A stretch of DNA of 64,000 bases from Kitasatospora viridis (GCF_007829815.1 NZ_VIWT01000006.1:372001-436000), one strand, 5' to 3'; positions 33,781-42,560 are shown, counted from the first letter of the stretch. Translations and numbers: made by a program. Notes: a model not told the origin generated them from the sequence alone.

Positions 33781-34284
33781 TCACCGCGCCCTCACCGCGT
33801 CCTGGAACTCCTCGCCGAGCACGAGCCGCAGCTTCTCCAGCGCGCGCAGGCTGCGCACTCGCACCGCGCCCGGCGACACCCGGAGCACCTGGGCCGTCTC
33901 CTCGACCGAGCGGTCCTCCCAGTAGCGCAGCACCAGCACCGCCCGGTCCTTGTCGGTCAGCTGGGCCAGCGCCTGCAGCAGGGTGATCCGCAGCTCCGGC
34001 TCGCCCGCCAGCTCCGCCACCTCGGGCAGCTGCTCGACCGTCCGCTCGCCGCTGCTGCGCTTGCGGCGGTAGGAGACGAAGGTGCGGAACAGCACCGTCT
34101 GCGCGAAGGCCGCCGGCGACCCGTTCCGGTCGATCCGCCGCCAGGAGCGGTAGAGCTTGGCCAGCGTCTCCTGGACCAGGTCCTCGGCCAGGTGCCAGTC
34201 ACCGGTGAGCAGGCAGGCGGTGCGGAACAGCTGCCCGCTGCGCGCGTGCGCGAACTCCAGGAAGTCCGCAGCTGCGTCCCCCAC
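33781..34284 (-). CDS. RNA polymerase sigma factor, SigE family (ECF)
   Basis: A 167-residue ECF-type sigma factor of the SigE family of actinobacteria. Region 2: FRTACLLTGDWHLAEDLVQETLAKLY; region 4: LVLRYWEDRSVEETAQVLRVSPGAVR. The GTG at 34284 follows a G-rich ribosome site; a TTG one codon upstream is possible, and the long upstream frame is shadow. The gene leads an operon with the membrane protein and penicillin-binding protein, which suggests control of cell wall synthesis. Confidence 0.88.
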   Translation of the reverse strand: MGDAAADFLEFAHARSGQLFRTACLLTGDWHLAEDLVQETLAKLYRSWRRIDRNGSPAAFAQTVLFRTFVSYRRKRSSGERTVEQLPEVAELAGEPELRITLLQALAQLTDKDRAVLVLRYWEDRSVEETAQVLRVSPGAVRVRSLRALEKLRLVLGEEFQDAVRAR

Positions 34285-34394
34285 CAATGCCCCTTCCCCC
34301 GATCCCGCGACGATGCCACTACTCTTACGCCGCAGCCCACCAGGTCTGTTACACACCGTCCACGGGTTTTTTCGATCGCCGGTGCGGTGCGGGC

Positions 34395-34428
34395 GGGGGC
34401 GCGGTCGTGGTGGGGGCGCGGTCGTGGT
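34395..34428. repeat. 17-bp tandem duplication
   Basis: GGGGGCGCGGTCGTGGT occurs twice in exact tandem in the gap between the sigma factor gene and the kinase gene. It sits just before the minus-strand stop of the kinase at 34440 and looks like a recent duplication. Confidence 0.8.
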
Positions 34429-34439
34429 GGCGGGGATGG

Positions 34440-35354
34440 TCAGGTGGCCGGTGGGTCCTGCCAGGCCATGGCGAGCGTGCGGACCTGATCCAGCATCAGG
34501 CGGCCGCGCTCGGCATCCGGCGCCTCGCAGGTGAAGACGATGCCGAGCATGACCGCCGCGTCCAGCCGGTAGAGGCTCCAGCACGCGTCGCTCCGTTCGG
34601 GCAGCGGCCGCACCGAGCGGTAGCCCCGTTGGAACTCCGGGAAGTCGATGCCGTTCTCCGGGAACAGCGCGTTGGCCTCGATCCGGGCGAGTTCGAGGGC
34701 CGGATCCCCGACCATCGAGTTCGACCAGTCGATCAAGGCCCGGACCCGGCCGTCGACGGTCAGCACGTTGGAGGCCCGGACGTCCAGGTGCAGCAGCGAG
34801 CCGGCGCCGGTCGCGGGGATGGCTGCGGCGAGCGTGTCGGCCGCCACAAGCGCGTCCAGGTCGGGAGCCAGCTCACGAAGCACCTCGTAGCGCCGGGCGA
34901 CGCGCTCCGCGATGGTCCCGGGGAACGCGCCGGCCGACCGCGCCGGGCTGATGCCCGTCGGGACGGGCGCCTCGTGCAACCGGGCGACGATCTCGCCCAG
35001 TTCGGCCGAGTCGCAGGCGCTGCCGTCGGTCGCGACGTACTCGCAGACCAGCACGTCGATCTCGTAGTGGCGCAGGTCGTGGAACCGCGGCAGCGGAATG
35101 CCCGAGGCCGGCAGCGCCGCGTACAGCAGCGCTTCGTGGCGGAGCAGTTCGGCGGTGTCCACGTACGGGTCGTTGGGGTTGGACTCGACGGCCTGCGCGG
35201 GCAGCCGCAGGGCCACGTCGCCCCAGCGGGGGTGCCGCATCCGCCACACCTGGAACTCCAGCCCGCTGCCGACCAGCTCACCCCCCGTGAGCTGGAGGTC
35301 CTGGGCGGCGGCGCGCAGCGCGCGCTCGCGGACGGTGGACAACGCGGATGACAT
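34440..35354 (-). CDS. Aminoglycoside phosphotransferase/choline-kinase-fold protein
   Basis: A 304-residue kinase-fold protein. LLHLDVRASN near residue 190 is the catalytic loop (His-x-Asp and the metal-binding Asn), and ALIDWSNSMVGDPALEL supplies the DFG-equivalent Asp. The family phosphorylates hydroxyls of antibiotics, sugars or amino alcohols; the substrate is unknown. ATG 35354 follows GGGAG; the 62 upstream codons of the frame are not credible. Confidence 0.85.
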   Translation of the reverse strand: MSSALSTVRERALRAAAQDLQLTGGELVGSGLEFQVWRMRHPRWGDVALRLPAQAVESNPNDPYVDTAELLRHEALLYAALPASGIPLPRFHDLRHYEIDVLVCEYVATDGSACDSAELGEIVARLHEAPVPTGISPARSAGAFPGTIAERVARRYEVLRELAPDLDALVAADTLAAAIPATGAGSLLHLDVRASNVLTVDGRVRALIDWSNSMVGDPALELARIEANALFPENGIDFPEFQRGYRSVRPLPERSDACWSLYRLDAAVMLGIVFTCEAPDAERGRLMLDQVRTLAMAWQDPPAT

Positions 35355-35535
35355 CAGGCTCCCTCGGGAAGCAGTTTGCCCCCGGAGGGAGGGAAGCGAC
35401 TCGACGTCAGCTTCGGCGCTCCGGTATGCGTTGTCAACGAACATTCCACGACGCAGTGATCCGAACGGCCATCGGGACACCGGGAAGTGGAGTTGACCAC
35501 CGGGCGTCCCGGTGGGCCTCGCCAGCTGGCGGGCC

Positions 35536-35582
35536 GTCACACGGTCGTCTGCGTCACAGGGTCGTCTGCGTCACACGGTCGT
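35536..35582. repeat. 17-bp direct repeat across the MerR stop codon
   Basis: GTCACACGGTCGTCTGC (35536-35552), the same with one change (35553-35569), and a third partial copy to 35582. The third copy holds the stop codon (35571-35573) and the last codons of the MerR gene. Confidence 0.8.
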
Positions 35583-36266
35583 GGAGAGCACGGCGCTGAG
35601 CGCGGCGGCACCGTCGAGGAGGGCCCTGGAGCGTGCCGCGAGGGCGGCGTCCCGGGCGGTCAGCGCGGCGGCGAGGTCCTCGGACCGGCGAGCGTGCCGC
35701 AATTCGGGGACGAGGGCCCGGAGCGAGGCGATGCGGTAACCGGCCTTGCGCAGTTGATGGACGATCCGGGCATCCCGGACCTGGGCCGGCGCGTACCGGC
35801 GTACCCCGCGCACCGGGTCGCGATCGGGGACGACGAGGCCCTCCGCGTCCCAGTGCCGCAAGGTGGACGGGCGCACGCCGAGCGCGGCGGCGAGTTCCGA
35901 GACGCTCATCGAGTCCGACGCGCGGACGTCCTCGATCGGCTCGCCGGAGATCGCCCGGGCCGCCTCCTTCGCCGACTCCAGCTCCACGCGCTCCGCATGG
36001 AGCCGGGCGTGCGCCGCGTCGAGCAGGGCGAACACCGTCGGGGAGGCGGGGAACCGGTGGGCGGCCCGGACGATCTCCTTGGCCCCGGTCGGCCCCGCAC
36101 CCGCCGCGAGCGCCCGGTAGGCCAGCGCGGACCGCAGGTGCACCGCGCCGTAGGCCCGGTAGCCCGTGGCCGTGCGGGTCGCCGGCGGCAGCACGCCGTC
36201 GCGTTCGAGATTGCGGACCTGCTGGACGGAGCACCCGGCCTCCCGTGCGACATCCACGGTCCGCAT
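35571..36266 (-). CDS. MerR-type regulator with two helix-turn-helix domains (TioE-like)
   Basis: A 231-residue protein. The first MerR winged helix is at residues 1-70 (VDVAREAGCSVQQVRNLERD, GYRAYG). A second lies at about 121-190 (VSELAAALGVRPSTLRHWDA, GVRRYAPAQV). The two are joined by a helical linker. Two MerR domains in one chain match the TioE-type regulators of actinomycetes. ATG 36266 begins the first domain; the 32-codon extension is rejected. It is divergent from the DUF6194 gene 96 bases away, its likely target. Confidence 0.85.
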   Translation of the reverse strand: MRTVDVAREAGCSVQQVRNLERDGVLPPATRTATGYRAYGAVHLRSALAYRALAAGAGPTGAKEIVRAAHRFPASPTVFALLDAAHARLHAERVELESAKEAARAISGEPIEDVRASDSMSVSELAAALGVRPSTLRHWDAEGLVVPDRDPVRGVRRYAPAQVRDARIVHQLRKAGYRIASLRALVPELRHARRSEDLAAALTARDAALAARSRALLDGAAALSAVLSTTV

Positions 36267-36313
36267 TCCCGCCGATTTGAGACCTCGCACCACTGATCCC
36301 CTGAGTTTCGGCC

Positions 36314-36331
36314 TCGAAGTCTTCGAAGTCT
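36314..36331. promoter_or_regulatory. Candidate MerR operator
   Basis: TCGAAGTCT occurs twice in direct tandem (36314-36322, 36323-36331), and the junction forms the perfect inverted repeat TCGAAG T CTTCGA (36314-36326). It lies in the 96-base divergent region, 31 bases before the DUF6194 start. Confidence 0.5.
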
Positions 36332-36362
36332 CCACAAGCACCTCAATGCCACGCTTGAGCAC

Positions 36363-36821
36363 ATGACTGTAGACGAGATCATCAGCTTCGTGGCCGACCT
36401 CGGCGGCGTGCTGGCCGTCAGGCCGGCGCCCGGTGACGGCTCACCGGAGATCAGCTGGGGCGACACGTTCTTCTACTACGCACCCGACGGTGCCGTCCCG
36501 ACGACCGGCCAGCCGTTCGCCACGGTCGTGACCAAGAACTATCCCGGTGATGAGGCGTCAGGCCTGGACCGCCCGGGCGCGTTCCGGGTGAACGTCGCCG
36601 CCGGGAAGGAGGCGTTCATCCGGTGGACCGGCCACGCGCCGCGCGAACCGGCCACTACGCTGGTCGACCCGAGCACCGTCGACACCGTGATCGCGCACCC
36701 CGTCTACGGGACCGTGGGCTGGCTGGCCGTGGTCAACCCGGGCCCGCGCAGTGCGGGGACGACCCGCGACCTGCTGCGCGCGGCCCACCAGCTCGCACGC
36801 GCACGCCACGAGCGACGCTGA
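36363..36821 (+). CDS. DUF6194 family protein
   Basis: A 152-residue cytoplasmic protein. The pattern IISFVADLGG, GDTFFYYAPDG, PFATVVTKNYPGDEASGLDRPGAF (given here in parts of the same region, residues 6-75) and AHPVYGTVGWLAVVNPG matches DUF6194, a small actinobacterial family related in shape to other luciferase-like or MmcQ-like folds. Function is unknown. It is divergent from the two-HTH MerR gene, a pairing that suggests regulation by it. Confidence 0.8.
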   Translation: MTVDEIISFVADLGGVLAVRPAPGDGSPEISWGDTFFYYAPDGAVPTTGQPFATVVTKNYPGDEASGLDRPGAFRVNVAAGKEAFIRWTGHAPREPATTLVDPSTVDTVIAHPVYGTVGWLAVVNPGPRSAGTTRDLLRAAHQLARARHERR

Positions 36822-36847
36822 CGCGGGGGAGTCCGGGGCTGCCCGCC

Positions 36848-39745
36848 TCACCGTGCGCGGGACGGCGAGGGCTCCAGCAGGGCGGTACCGGAGGCGCTTT
36901 CGAGCTCGGCGAGCCGGGCCGCGACCGACATCGCGTCCGGGGAGTCCATCCGCCGGTGGATGGCCAGGGCCTGGCGCAGCGCGACGATGGCCGCCGTGGT
37001 GCCGCCGAGGCGTTCGTGGCAGCGCGCGGTGCCGTTCAGGGCCCTGGCCTCCTCGCGCGGGTGGTCGAAACGGCGGGCCAGGGCGAGTGCGTCCTGGTAG
37101 CGGGGGAGGGCCGCCCGCGGACCGGCGGTGTCCAGCTCCAGGTCGCCGATGCTGTTGAGCGCCTTGGCCTGGCCGGCGCGGTTGTCCTGGGTCCGACACG
37201 CGATCAGGTACCGGTCCAGCAGGGCCGCGGCCTCGATGTCCTGGCCCAGCCCGTGCCGGGCCCCGGCCAGCGCGTGGACGGCCTCGGTCTCGGCGAAGGT
37301 GTCGCCGATCTCGTGGTAGGTGGCGATCGCCTGTTCCAGCAACTCGACCGCCCCGGCGTGGTCGCCGCTCGCGAGCCGGATCTCGCCCAGCTCGTGCATG
37401 GCCCCGGCCACCGCCAGGTGGCTGCCCAGATCGCGGTAGATCACGAGGGCGCGCTCCTGCAGGTCCATCGCGGCCCACAGGTTCCCGGACTCCCGTGCCA
37501 CCGTGCCCAGGTCCTTGAGCACGTTGGCTTCGTCCCGACGCAGCCCGAGCTCCTGGTACAGGGCCAGGGCCCGTTCCAGCAGGCTGGTCGCGGTGCCCGA
37601 ATCGCCGGTGGAGTGGCTGGTGCGGCCCAGCTGGATGAGCAGGTGCGCCTGGCCGACCGGGTCGTCGAGGTCCTGCTGGATGGCCATGGCCTGGTGCAGC
37701 AGCGCCGTCGCCGCGGCGTAGTCGCCGATCAGCACCGCCCGGTTGCCGAGTTCGCGCAGGGCCCCGGCCTGGCCGCGGAGATCGCCGAGCTCCCGGTAGA
37801 TGGTCAGGGCCTGCTGGTTCAGCTCGGCCACGCCGTCCAGGTCGCCCTGCAGGTACAGCAGCCGTCCCAGCTCGTGCAGCGCGTTCGCCTCGCCGAGCCG
37901 GTCGCCGAGCCGACGGTAGATCACCAGCGCGCGCCGGTAGGTGTCCGCCGCGTCCGTGACGTCGCTCATGTGCCGGTTGCGCCCGATCGCCATCAGCGCG
38001 TTCGCGACGGAGAACTGACCGCCCGGCACCTGGGTGGAGGAGATGACGGCGTGCTGGAGGCTGATGCTCTCCTGGTAGCGCCCTTCGAAGTGCAGGTAGG
38101 CGCTCAGCTCGGCGGTGAGCGCGTTCGCCCACTCGTGCCGGTCGTGCGTGCGGGCGTGCCGGACGAGGGCCAGCAGGTTCTCGTGCTCCACCCGCAGCCA
38201 GGCCATCGCCGCGGCGCGATCGGGCAGCTCCGGTGCGTCCGGCTCGGCCGATCCGGTGGGCGCGCCCAGCAGGCGTGGGCCCGGCCGGCCGAAGCGGTCG
38301 AGGCGTCGGTCGGCCCGGTGCGCGGCGTGCAGGTAGTAGCGGAACAGCCGCTCCACCGCGTCGCCGGCCTCGATGGCGAGCGCGGCAGTGGGCGCGGAGT
38401 CCGTCAGCGTGCGGGCGTAGGCGCGCAGCAGGTCGTGCATCCGGTACCGGCCCGGGACCGGTTGTACGAGCAGGCTGCGGTCCAGCAGGGACTCCAGCAG
38501 GCGCTGGGCGTGCCGCAGGTCCGTGCCGAACATGCTCGCGGCGGCGTGGGCGTCCAGGTCCGGCCCCGGGATCAGCCCCACCAGCCTGAACATGCGCTGC
38601 TCGGCCTCGTAGAGCGCGGTGTACGAGGCGTCGAAGAGCGAGCGCAGGTTGCGGTCCTCGTCCTTGAGCTGGGACAGCCGGTCGGCGTCGTCGCGGATCC
38701 GGGCGAGGAACTCCTCGATCCGCAGCGCCCGGTGCAGGCGCAGCCGGGCACCGACGATGCGCACCGCCAGCGGCAGGCCGCCGCAGAGGGCGAGGAGTTG
38801 CGCGGCGGCCGGATGGCCGGCCGGGATCCGGCCGGGCCCCGCGACCTTGTGGAGCAGCGCGAGCGCCTCGTCCTCGGACAGCACGTCGAGGCTGACCAGA
38901 TGGGCATCGTCCAGGCCGGCCAGGACGGTCCGGCAGGTGATCAGCACCAGGCAACCCGGCGCACCGGGAAGGAGCGGGCGGACCTGGGCGGTTCCGGCGG
39001 CGTTGTCGAGCACGATCAGCGTGCGGGTGCCGGCCAGCCGGGACCGGTAGAGCGCCGCCCGCTCGCCCACCTCCTCCGGGATCGACTCCGGCGGCACCCC
39101 GAGCGAGCGCAGCAGGAACGCCAGCGCGGCGTGCGCACCGACCGGGTCCGCGCCGGCGGTGTTCCCGCGCAGGTCGACGAACAACTGCCCGTCGGGAAAG
39201 CTCTCGCTGACCCGGTGGGCGACCCGAACGGCCAGCGCGCTCTTGCCGATTCCGGCCATCCCGTCGATCGCGGAGATCACCACCATGCCGTTGTCGCTCC
39301 CGGTGGCCGCCGACTCCGCCAGGGCCAGCAGCTCCGCGAACTCTTCGGATCGTCCGGTGAAGACCCGTGTGTCGATCGGCAGTTGCCGAGGGACGATACC
39401 GTTGCCGGCGGAGCCGCCGGCAGCTCTGCCGGTGCGGACCGGAATGGTGGCCGGCGCGGCGGTGGGCCCGGCACCTCGCAGGTCGGCCGGGCCGGCGTCA
39501 TCGCCGAGCAGCGCCAGCAGCCGCGCACCGTCCACCCCGAGCGCACCGCTGAACGCCTGCACCGCCTCCGGAGTCAGCGGGCGCAAACCGTTCAGCCACC
39601 GCTGCCAGGAGGACGCGCTGTAGTGCGTCAGCCGCTCCAACTGCCGCAGCGTCAGCCGCCGCTCGTCCTTCAGCGCGCGCAGCTCCTCCAGGAGCTGCCG
39701 GTAGGCGGGAGCAACCCCGTCGGGCAGCACGGCCCAGTACGACAT
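36848..39745 (-). CDS. Large HTH/NB-ARC/TPR transcriptional regulator
   Basis: A 965-residue protein. An N-terminal helix-turn-helix (residues 15-75, LTLRQLERLTHYSASSWQRW) is followed by an NB-ARC ATPase with P-loop GMAGIGKS (Lys168), Walker B TLIVLDNAAG and winged helix MHDLLRAYART. The C-terminal half has at least ten TPR-like repeats (ALVIYRRLGD, ALTIYRELGD, AIATYHEIGD). STAND-type regulators of this design act as ATP-driven switches, often for secondary metabolism. ATG 39745 follows GGGGGGA; the 230-residue upstream extension is shadow. Unlike the shorter NB-ARC gene at 25.8 kb, it keeps its TPR sensor. Confidence 0.9.
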   Translation of the reverse strand: MSYWAVLPDGVAPAYRQLLEELRALKDERRLTLRQLERLTHYSASSWQRWLNGLRPLTPEAVQAFSGALGVDGARLLALLGDDAGPADLRGAGPTAAPATIPVRTGRAAGGSAGNGIVPRQLPIDTRVFTGRSEEFAELLALAESAATGSDNGMVVISAIDGMAGIGKSALAVRVAHRVSESFPDGQLFVDLRGNTAGADPVGAHAALAFLLRSLGVPPESIPEEVGERAALYRSRLAGTRTLIVLDNAAGTAQVRPLLPGAPGCLVLITCRTVLAGLDDAHLVSLDVLSEDEALALLHKVAGPGRIPAGHPAAAQLLALCGGLPLAVRIVGARLRLHRALRIEEFLARIRDDADRLSQLKDEDRNLRSLFDASYTALYEAEQRMFRLVGLIPGPDLDAHAAASMFGTDLRHAQRLLESLLDRSLLVQPVPGRYRMHDLLRAYARTLTDSAPTAALAIEAGDAVERLFRYYLHAAHRADRRLDRFGRPGPRLLGAPTGSAEPDAPELPDRAAAMAWLRVEHENLLALVRHARTHDRHEWANALTAELSAYLHFEGRYQESISLQHAVISSTQVPGGQFSVANALMAIGRNRHMSDVTDAADTYRRALVIYRRLGDRLGEANALHELGRLLYLQGDLDGVAELNQQALTIYRELGDLRGQAGALRELGNRAVLIGDYAAATALLHQAMAIQQDLDDPVGQAHLLIQLGRTSHSTGDSGTATSLLERALALYQELGLRRDEANVLKDLGTVARESGNLWAAMDLQERALVIYRDLGSHLAVAGAMHELGEIRLASGDHAGAVELLEQAIATYHEIGDTFAETEAVHALAGARHGLGQDIEAAALLDRYLIACRTQDNRAGQAKALNSIGDLELDTAGPRAALPRYQDALALARRFDHPREEARALNGTARCHERLGGTTAAIVALRQALAIHRRMDSPDAMSVAARLAELESASGTALLEPSPSRAR

Positions 39746-39985
39746 AAACCAGATCCCCCCGGATCCACGCGTTGCCGACCCACGCAACGCCGTCCCAAAG
39801 CGCAGCTCGCGCAGCCGCGCCGTGGGTGATTGTTGCACGACCGTCGGTAGTCCCAGCAGGAGTTCGACCGATCCCGAAGGATCCACCGCGGCGCGCACGG
39901 AACACTCACAAACACCCGGTGCGACGGCACGGGCGGGCTCGGCCGGCCGTGCCCCGGACGTGATCACTGGACTACTGTGTCGCGC

Positions 39986-40678
39986 ATGAACACGGACGGC
40001 TGGCTGACGGACACCCGGACCTCCTACGACACCGTCGCGGCCAGCTACGCCGACTACATCCGCGGGGCGCTGGCCGGAGCACCGTACGTCCGGGCGGCCC
40101 TGACGCTGTTCGCCGACCTGGTGCACACCACCGGCGGCGGACCGGTGGCGGACGTGGGCTGCGGCCCGGGCCACATCACCGCCCACCTGCACGAGTCGGG
40201 GCTCGACGCGTTCGGGATCGACCTGTCGCCCGCGATGGTCGACCTGGCCCGGCGCGACCATCCCGGCCTGCGCTTCCAGGTGGGCTCCATGACGGACCTC
40301 GACCTCGCCGACGAGTCGTGCGCCGGCCTGCTCGCCTTCTGGTCGCTGATCCACATCCCCGACGACGCGGTCCCCACGGTCCTCGCCCACTTCCGCCGAG
40401 TCCTGCGCCCCGGCGGCCCCCTCCTGCTCGGCTTCCACGTCGGCACCGAGTCACGCCTGAAGACCGAGGGCTACGGCGGCCACCCCATGAAGGTCCACAT
40501 CCACCGCCGCCACCCCGACCGAGTCGCCGCCTGGCTCCGCGACGCCGGCTTCACGGTCGAAGCCCACCTCCTGACCGACCCCGACGGATCCGCGCCGGGG
40601 GCCCTCCTGTTCGCCCGCCGCCCGCCGGACGGCGGTGAACCGGTTGCGGACCGGGACAATCTGGCGGGCCGTCGGTGA
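39986..40678 (+). CDS. Class I SAM-dependent methyltransferase
   Basis: A 230-residue methyltransferase. VADVGCGPGHITAHL (about residues 55-69) is the SAM-binding motif I, GIDLSPAMVDLAR motif II, and RRVLRPGGPLLLGFH the post-III strand. The start YDTVAASYADYIRGALAG resembles small-molecule or tRNA methyltransferases of the type-11 group; the substrate is unknown. ATG 39986 is used (GTG 39977 is also possible). The stop overlaps the start of the propeller gene. Confidence 0.88.
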   Translation: MNTDGWLTDTRTSYDTVAASYADYIRGALAGAPYVRAALTLFADLVHTTGGGPVADVGCGPGHITAHLHESGLDAFGIDLSPAMVDLARRDHPGLRFQVGSMTDLDLADESCAGLLAFWSLIHIPDDAVPTVLAHFRRVLRPGGPLLLGFHVGTESRLKTEGYGGHPMKVHIHRRHPDRVAAWLRDAGFTVEAHLLTDPDGSAPGALLFARRPPDGGEPVADRDNLAGRR

Positions 40679-41691
40679 ACGGGTACGAGGAGTCGGTCCG
40701 CGAGGTGGCGGTACCACGGGAGTTGGGCGCGGTCGCCGACCTCGCGCCGGTGGACGGGAGCGGCGGGCCGCAATGGCTGGTGCTCGGTCAGGACGGCCGG
40801 ATCAGCCGGTGGGACCCGGTCACCGGTCAGCACGCGGTCCTCGCCGCCACCACCGTTCCGGTGGAGACCGAGCCGGAAGGACATCGGGGCGAGCGGATCC
40901 GCAGGCGTCTGCACGCCTCCGGCGACGGCGACTTCGCGGCGGTGGTCAACGACTACGGCCGCTTCGGAGAGCTGCTCGACCTGCGGACCGGCGAGGTCAC
41001 CAGGGCCCTGGACGGTCAGAGCTACAACTCCTGGACGGTCCCGTTCTCGTTGGCCTTCGTGGAGCACCAGGGTCGTTGCGTGGTCGTCCACCGCACCGAC
41101 TGGAACCGGCTGGACGTCAGCGACCCGGGAACCGGTGAGCTGCTCACCGGGCGCCCGGAGGCCGGATTCGCGGAGCACCACCTCGATTTCTTCCACGGCG
41201 CCCTGTACCCGAGCCCGGACGGGCGGCGGATCCTGGACGACGGTTGGCTGTGGCACCCGATCGGGATCCCCGCCGTCTGGCGCCTCGACCGCTGGCTGGG
41301 CGAGAACCCCTGGGAGTCCGAGGACGGCCCGAGCCGGCTCGACCTGTGCGACCGGGCGTACTACTGGAACCACGCGATGACCTGGATCGGCCCGGACCGC
41401 GTGGCAGTCGGCGGTCTCGGCGACGATGACGACGACATGCGGGCCGGCGCGAGGATCTTCGAGCTGTCGGCGACGGCCAACGAAGTCCTGGCCTTCGAGG
41501 GCCCGGGCGGGCGCTTCTTCAGCGACGGCACCCGGCTGTTCAGCTCCGACGACTCCGCGCTCTCGGCTTGGGACCCGACGGACGGGCGGCTGCTGGGGAC
41601 CGTCCCGGGGTTCTCGCCGACCCACCATCATGCGAGTGGACGTCAGTTCCTGGAACTTGAGGGCGGAGCGGTCCGGCTGCTGGCGTACTGA
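40675..41691 (+). CDS. Beta-propeller-like protein of unknown function
   Basis: A 338-residue soluble protein beginning at GTG 40675 in a GTGA overlap with the methyltransferase stop. Repeated blade-like patterns (GRISRWDPVTGQ, GELLDLRTGEV, RLDVSDPGTGELL, ALSAWDPTDGRLLG) end in Asp-x-x-Thr-Gly turns, as in WD40/PQQ-type propellers. No enzyme motif is seen. It is probably a protein-interaction scaffold made together with the methyltransferase. A perfect hairpin follows. Confidence 0.72.
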   Translation: MNGYEESVREVAVPRELGAVADLAPVDGSGGPQWLVLGQDGRISRWDPVTGQHAVLAATTVPVETEPEGHRGERIRRRLHASGDGDFAAVVNDYGRFGELLDLRTGEVTRALDGQSYNSWTVPFSLAFVEHQGRCVVVHRTDWNRLDVSDPGTGELLTGRPEAGFAEHHLDFFHGALYPSPDGRRILDDGWLWHPIGIPAVWRLDRWLGENPWESEDGPSRLDLCDRAYYWNHAMTWIGPDRVAVGGLGDDDDDMRAGARIFELSATANEVLAFEGPGGRFFSDGTRLFSSDDSALSAWDPTDGRLLGTVPGFSPTHHHASGRQFLELEGGAVRLLAY

Positions 41692-41718
41692 GCCGCGCCC
41701 TGACGGCGATTCGCGATG

Positions 41719-41744
41719 CCGGGCCCCGGTCGACCGGGGCCCGG
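41719..41744. terminator. Bidirectional hairpin
   Basis: CCGGGCCCCGGT (41719-41730) and ACCGGGGCCCGG (41733-41744) form a perfect 12-bp stem with a 2-base loop between convergent genes. Confidence 0.85.
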
Positions 41745-41772
41745 TTGTCGCTCTCCTGGGCAAGCGGGTCCG

Positions 41773-41985
41773 TCAGACCCCGCCGAAGCTCCCCGTGCGG
41801 ACGGTGGCCACGAAAGCCGCGAACGCGTCGGCGGAGAAGACGAGCGCGCCCCCATAGGGGTCCTTCGAGTCTCGCACGGGGACCACTCCGGGGACGCCGT
41901 CAGCGACCTCGATGCAGTTGCCGCCGCCGCCCGAGTGCGTGCTCTTGCGCCAGTTGGTGCCGGTCAGATCAGGAAGCATGTTCAA
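41773..41985 (-). CDS. DUF397 domain protein
   Basis: A 70-residue protein that is a single DUF397 domain: NWRKSTHSGGGGNCIEVA and VPVRDSKDPYGGALVFSADA are the hallmarks. Such genes usually follow an XRE regulator and act with it as a small antagonist or toxin-antitoxin-like partner in development. AGGAGAGG lies ten bases before ATG 41985; ATG 41979 is possible. The XRE partner upstream is only a fragment here. Confidence 0.9.
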   Translation of the reverse strand: MNMLPDLTGTNWRKSTHSGGGGNCIEVADGVPGVVPVRDSKDPYGGALVFSADAFAAFVATVRTGSFGGV

Positions 41986-42065
41986 TGTCCTCTCCTAGCT
42001 TGCGAATCGTGGCCGGTAACGCGGTTGGTGACAGTGCCGAGGGCTGAAGGGCATCGTAGTTGGCG
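41969..42065 (-). pseudogene. C-terminal remnant of XRE regulator (DUF5753 type)
   Basis: About 30 codons on the minus strand read YDALQPSALSPTALPATIRK and end LGEDIEHAS, with the stop overlapping the DUF397 start. This matches the last helices of the XRE/DUF5753 regulators that normally precede DUF397 genes. The helix-turn-helix and the rest are missing upstream, where the sequence becomes the promoter region of the next gene. The breakpoint is near 42065 and is not exact. Confidence 0.65.
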
Positions 42066-42152
42066 GTTCCTGACGCAGGGTCAAGTGTGAGCCTTGTGAC
42101 TGACACAATCAGCGCAACACGCATCGCTCCTGACCCAGGTAAGAGGTCTGCC

Positions 42153-42560
42153 ATGACGCTTTCAGCTTCAGACCGGCTCGCCATTGCCGAGCTGATCTCG
42201 CTGCACGGGCACCTGTTCGACGATGGCGAGTTGGACAGGCTCGACGAGTTGTTCACCGCCGATGTCGTCTACGACCTCTCGGACTTCGGGCAGCAGCAGC
42301 CCCTGCGCGGGGTGGCGGCGGTTCGAGCGGCCGCGCTTGCGATGGGCGAGGCGAATCCGGTCGGTCATCACGTCACGAACATCGTCCTCACGCCGGTCGC
42401 GGACAGCGAGGTGCGGGCCAGGTCGAAGGGGATCGGTGTCAAGGCGGACGGGACGACTGGGAGCGTGACCTATGAGGACACCGTCGTGCGGGGTGAGCAG
42501 GGGTGGCGGATCAGTTGTCGCAGGGTGCTCGCTCGACGGGTGCCGCTGGGTGGTAGGTGA
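42153..42560 (+). CDS. SnoaL-like (NTF2-fold) protein
   Basis: A 135-residue single-domain protein of the SnoaL-like/NTF2 fold: RLAIAELISLHGHLFDDGEL, then FTADVVYDLSDFG and the C-terminal strands SVTYEDTVVRGEQGWRISCR. Members are isomerases, cyclases, dehydratases or small-molecule binding proteins; the reaction cannot be read. AAGAGG precedes ATG 42153 by six bases. The upstream frame overlaps the XRE fragment and is not used. Confidence 0.85.
   Translation: MTLSASDRLAIAELISLHGHLFDDGELDRLDELFTADVVYDLSDFGQQQPLRGVAAVRAAALAMGEANPVGHHVTNIVLTPVADSEVRARSKGIGVKADGTTGSVTYEDTVVRGEQGWRISCRRVLARRVPLGGR

Noticed and set aside
36623-39829. 1068-codon plus-strand frame opposite the large NB-ARC/TPR regulator
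   Set aside because: Val/Gln/His-rich shadow; the minus-strand frame has the P-loop and TPR repeats.
39746-40438. N-terminal extension of the NB-ARC regulator up to 40438
   Set aside because: It runs antisense through the methyltransferase gene and lacks motifs; ATG 39745 has a good ribosome site.
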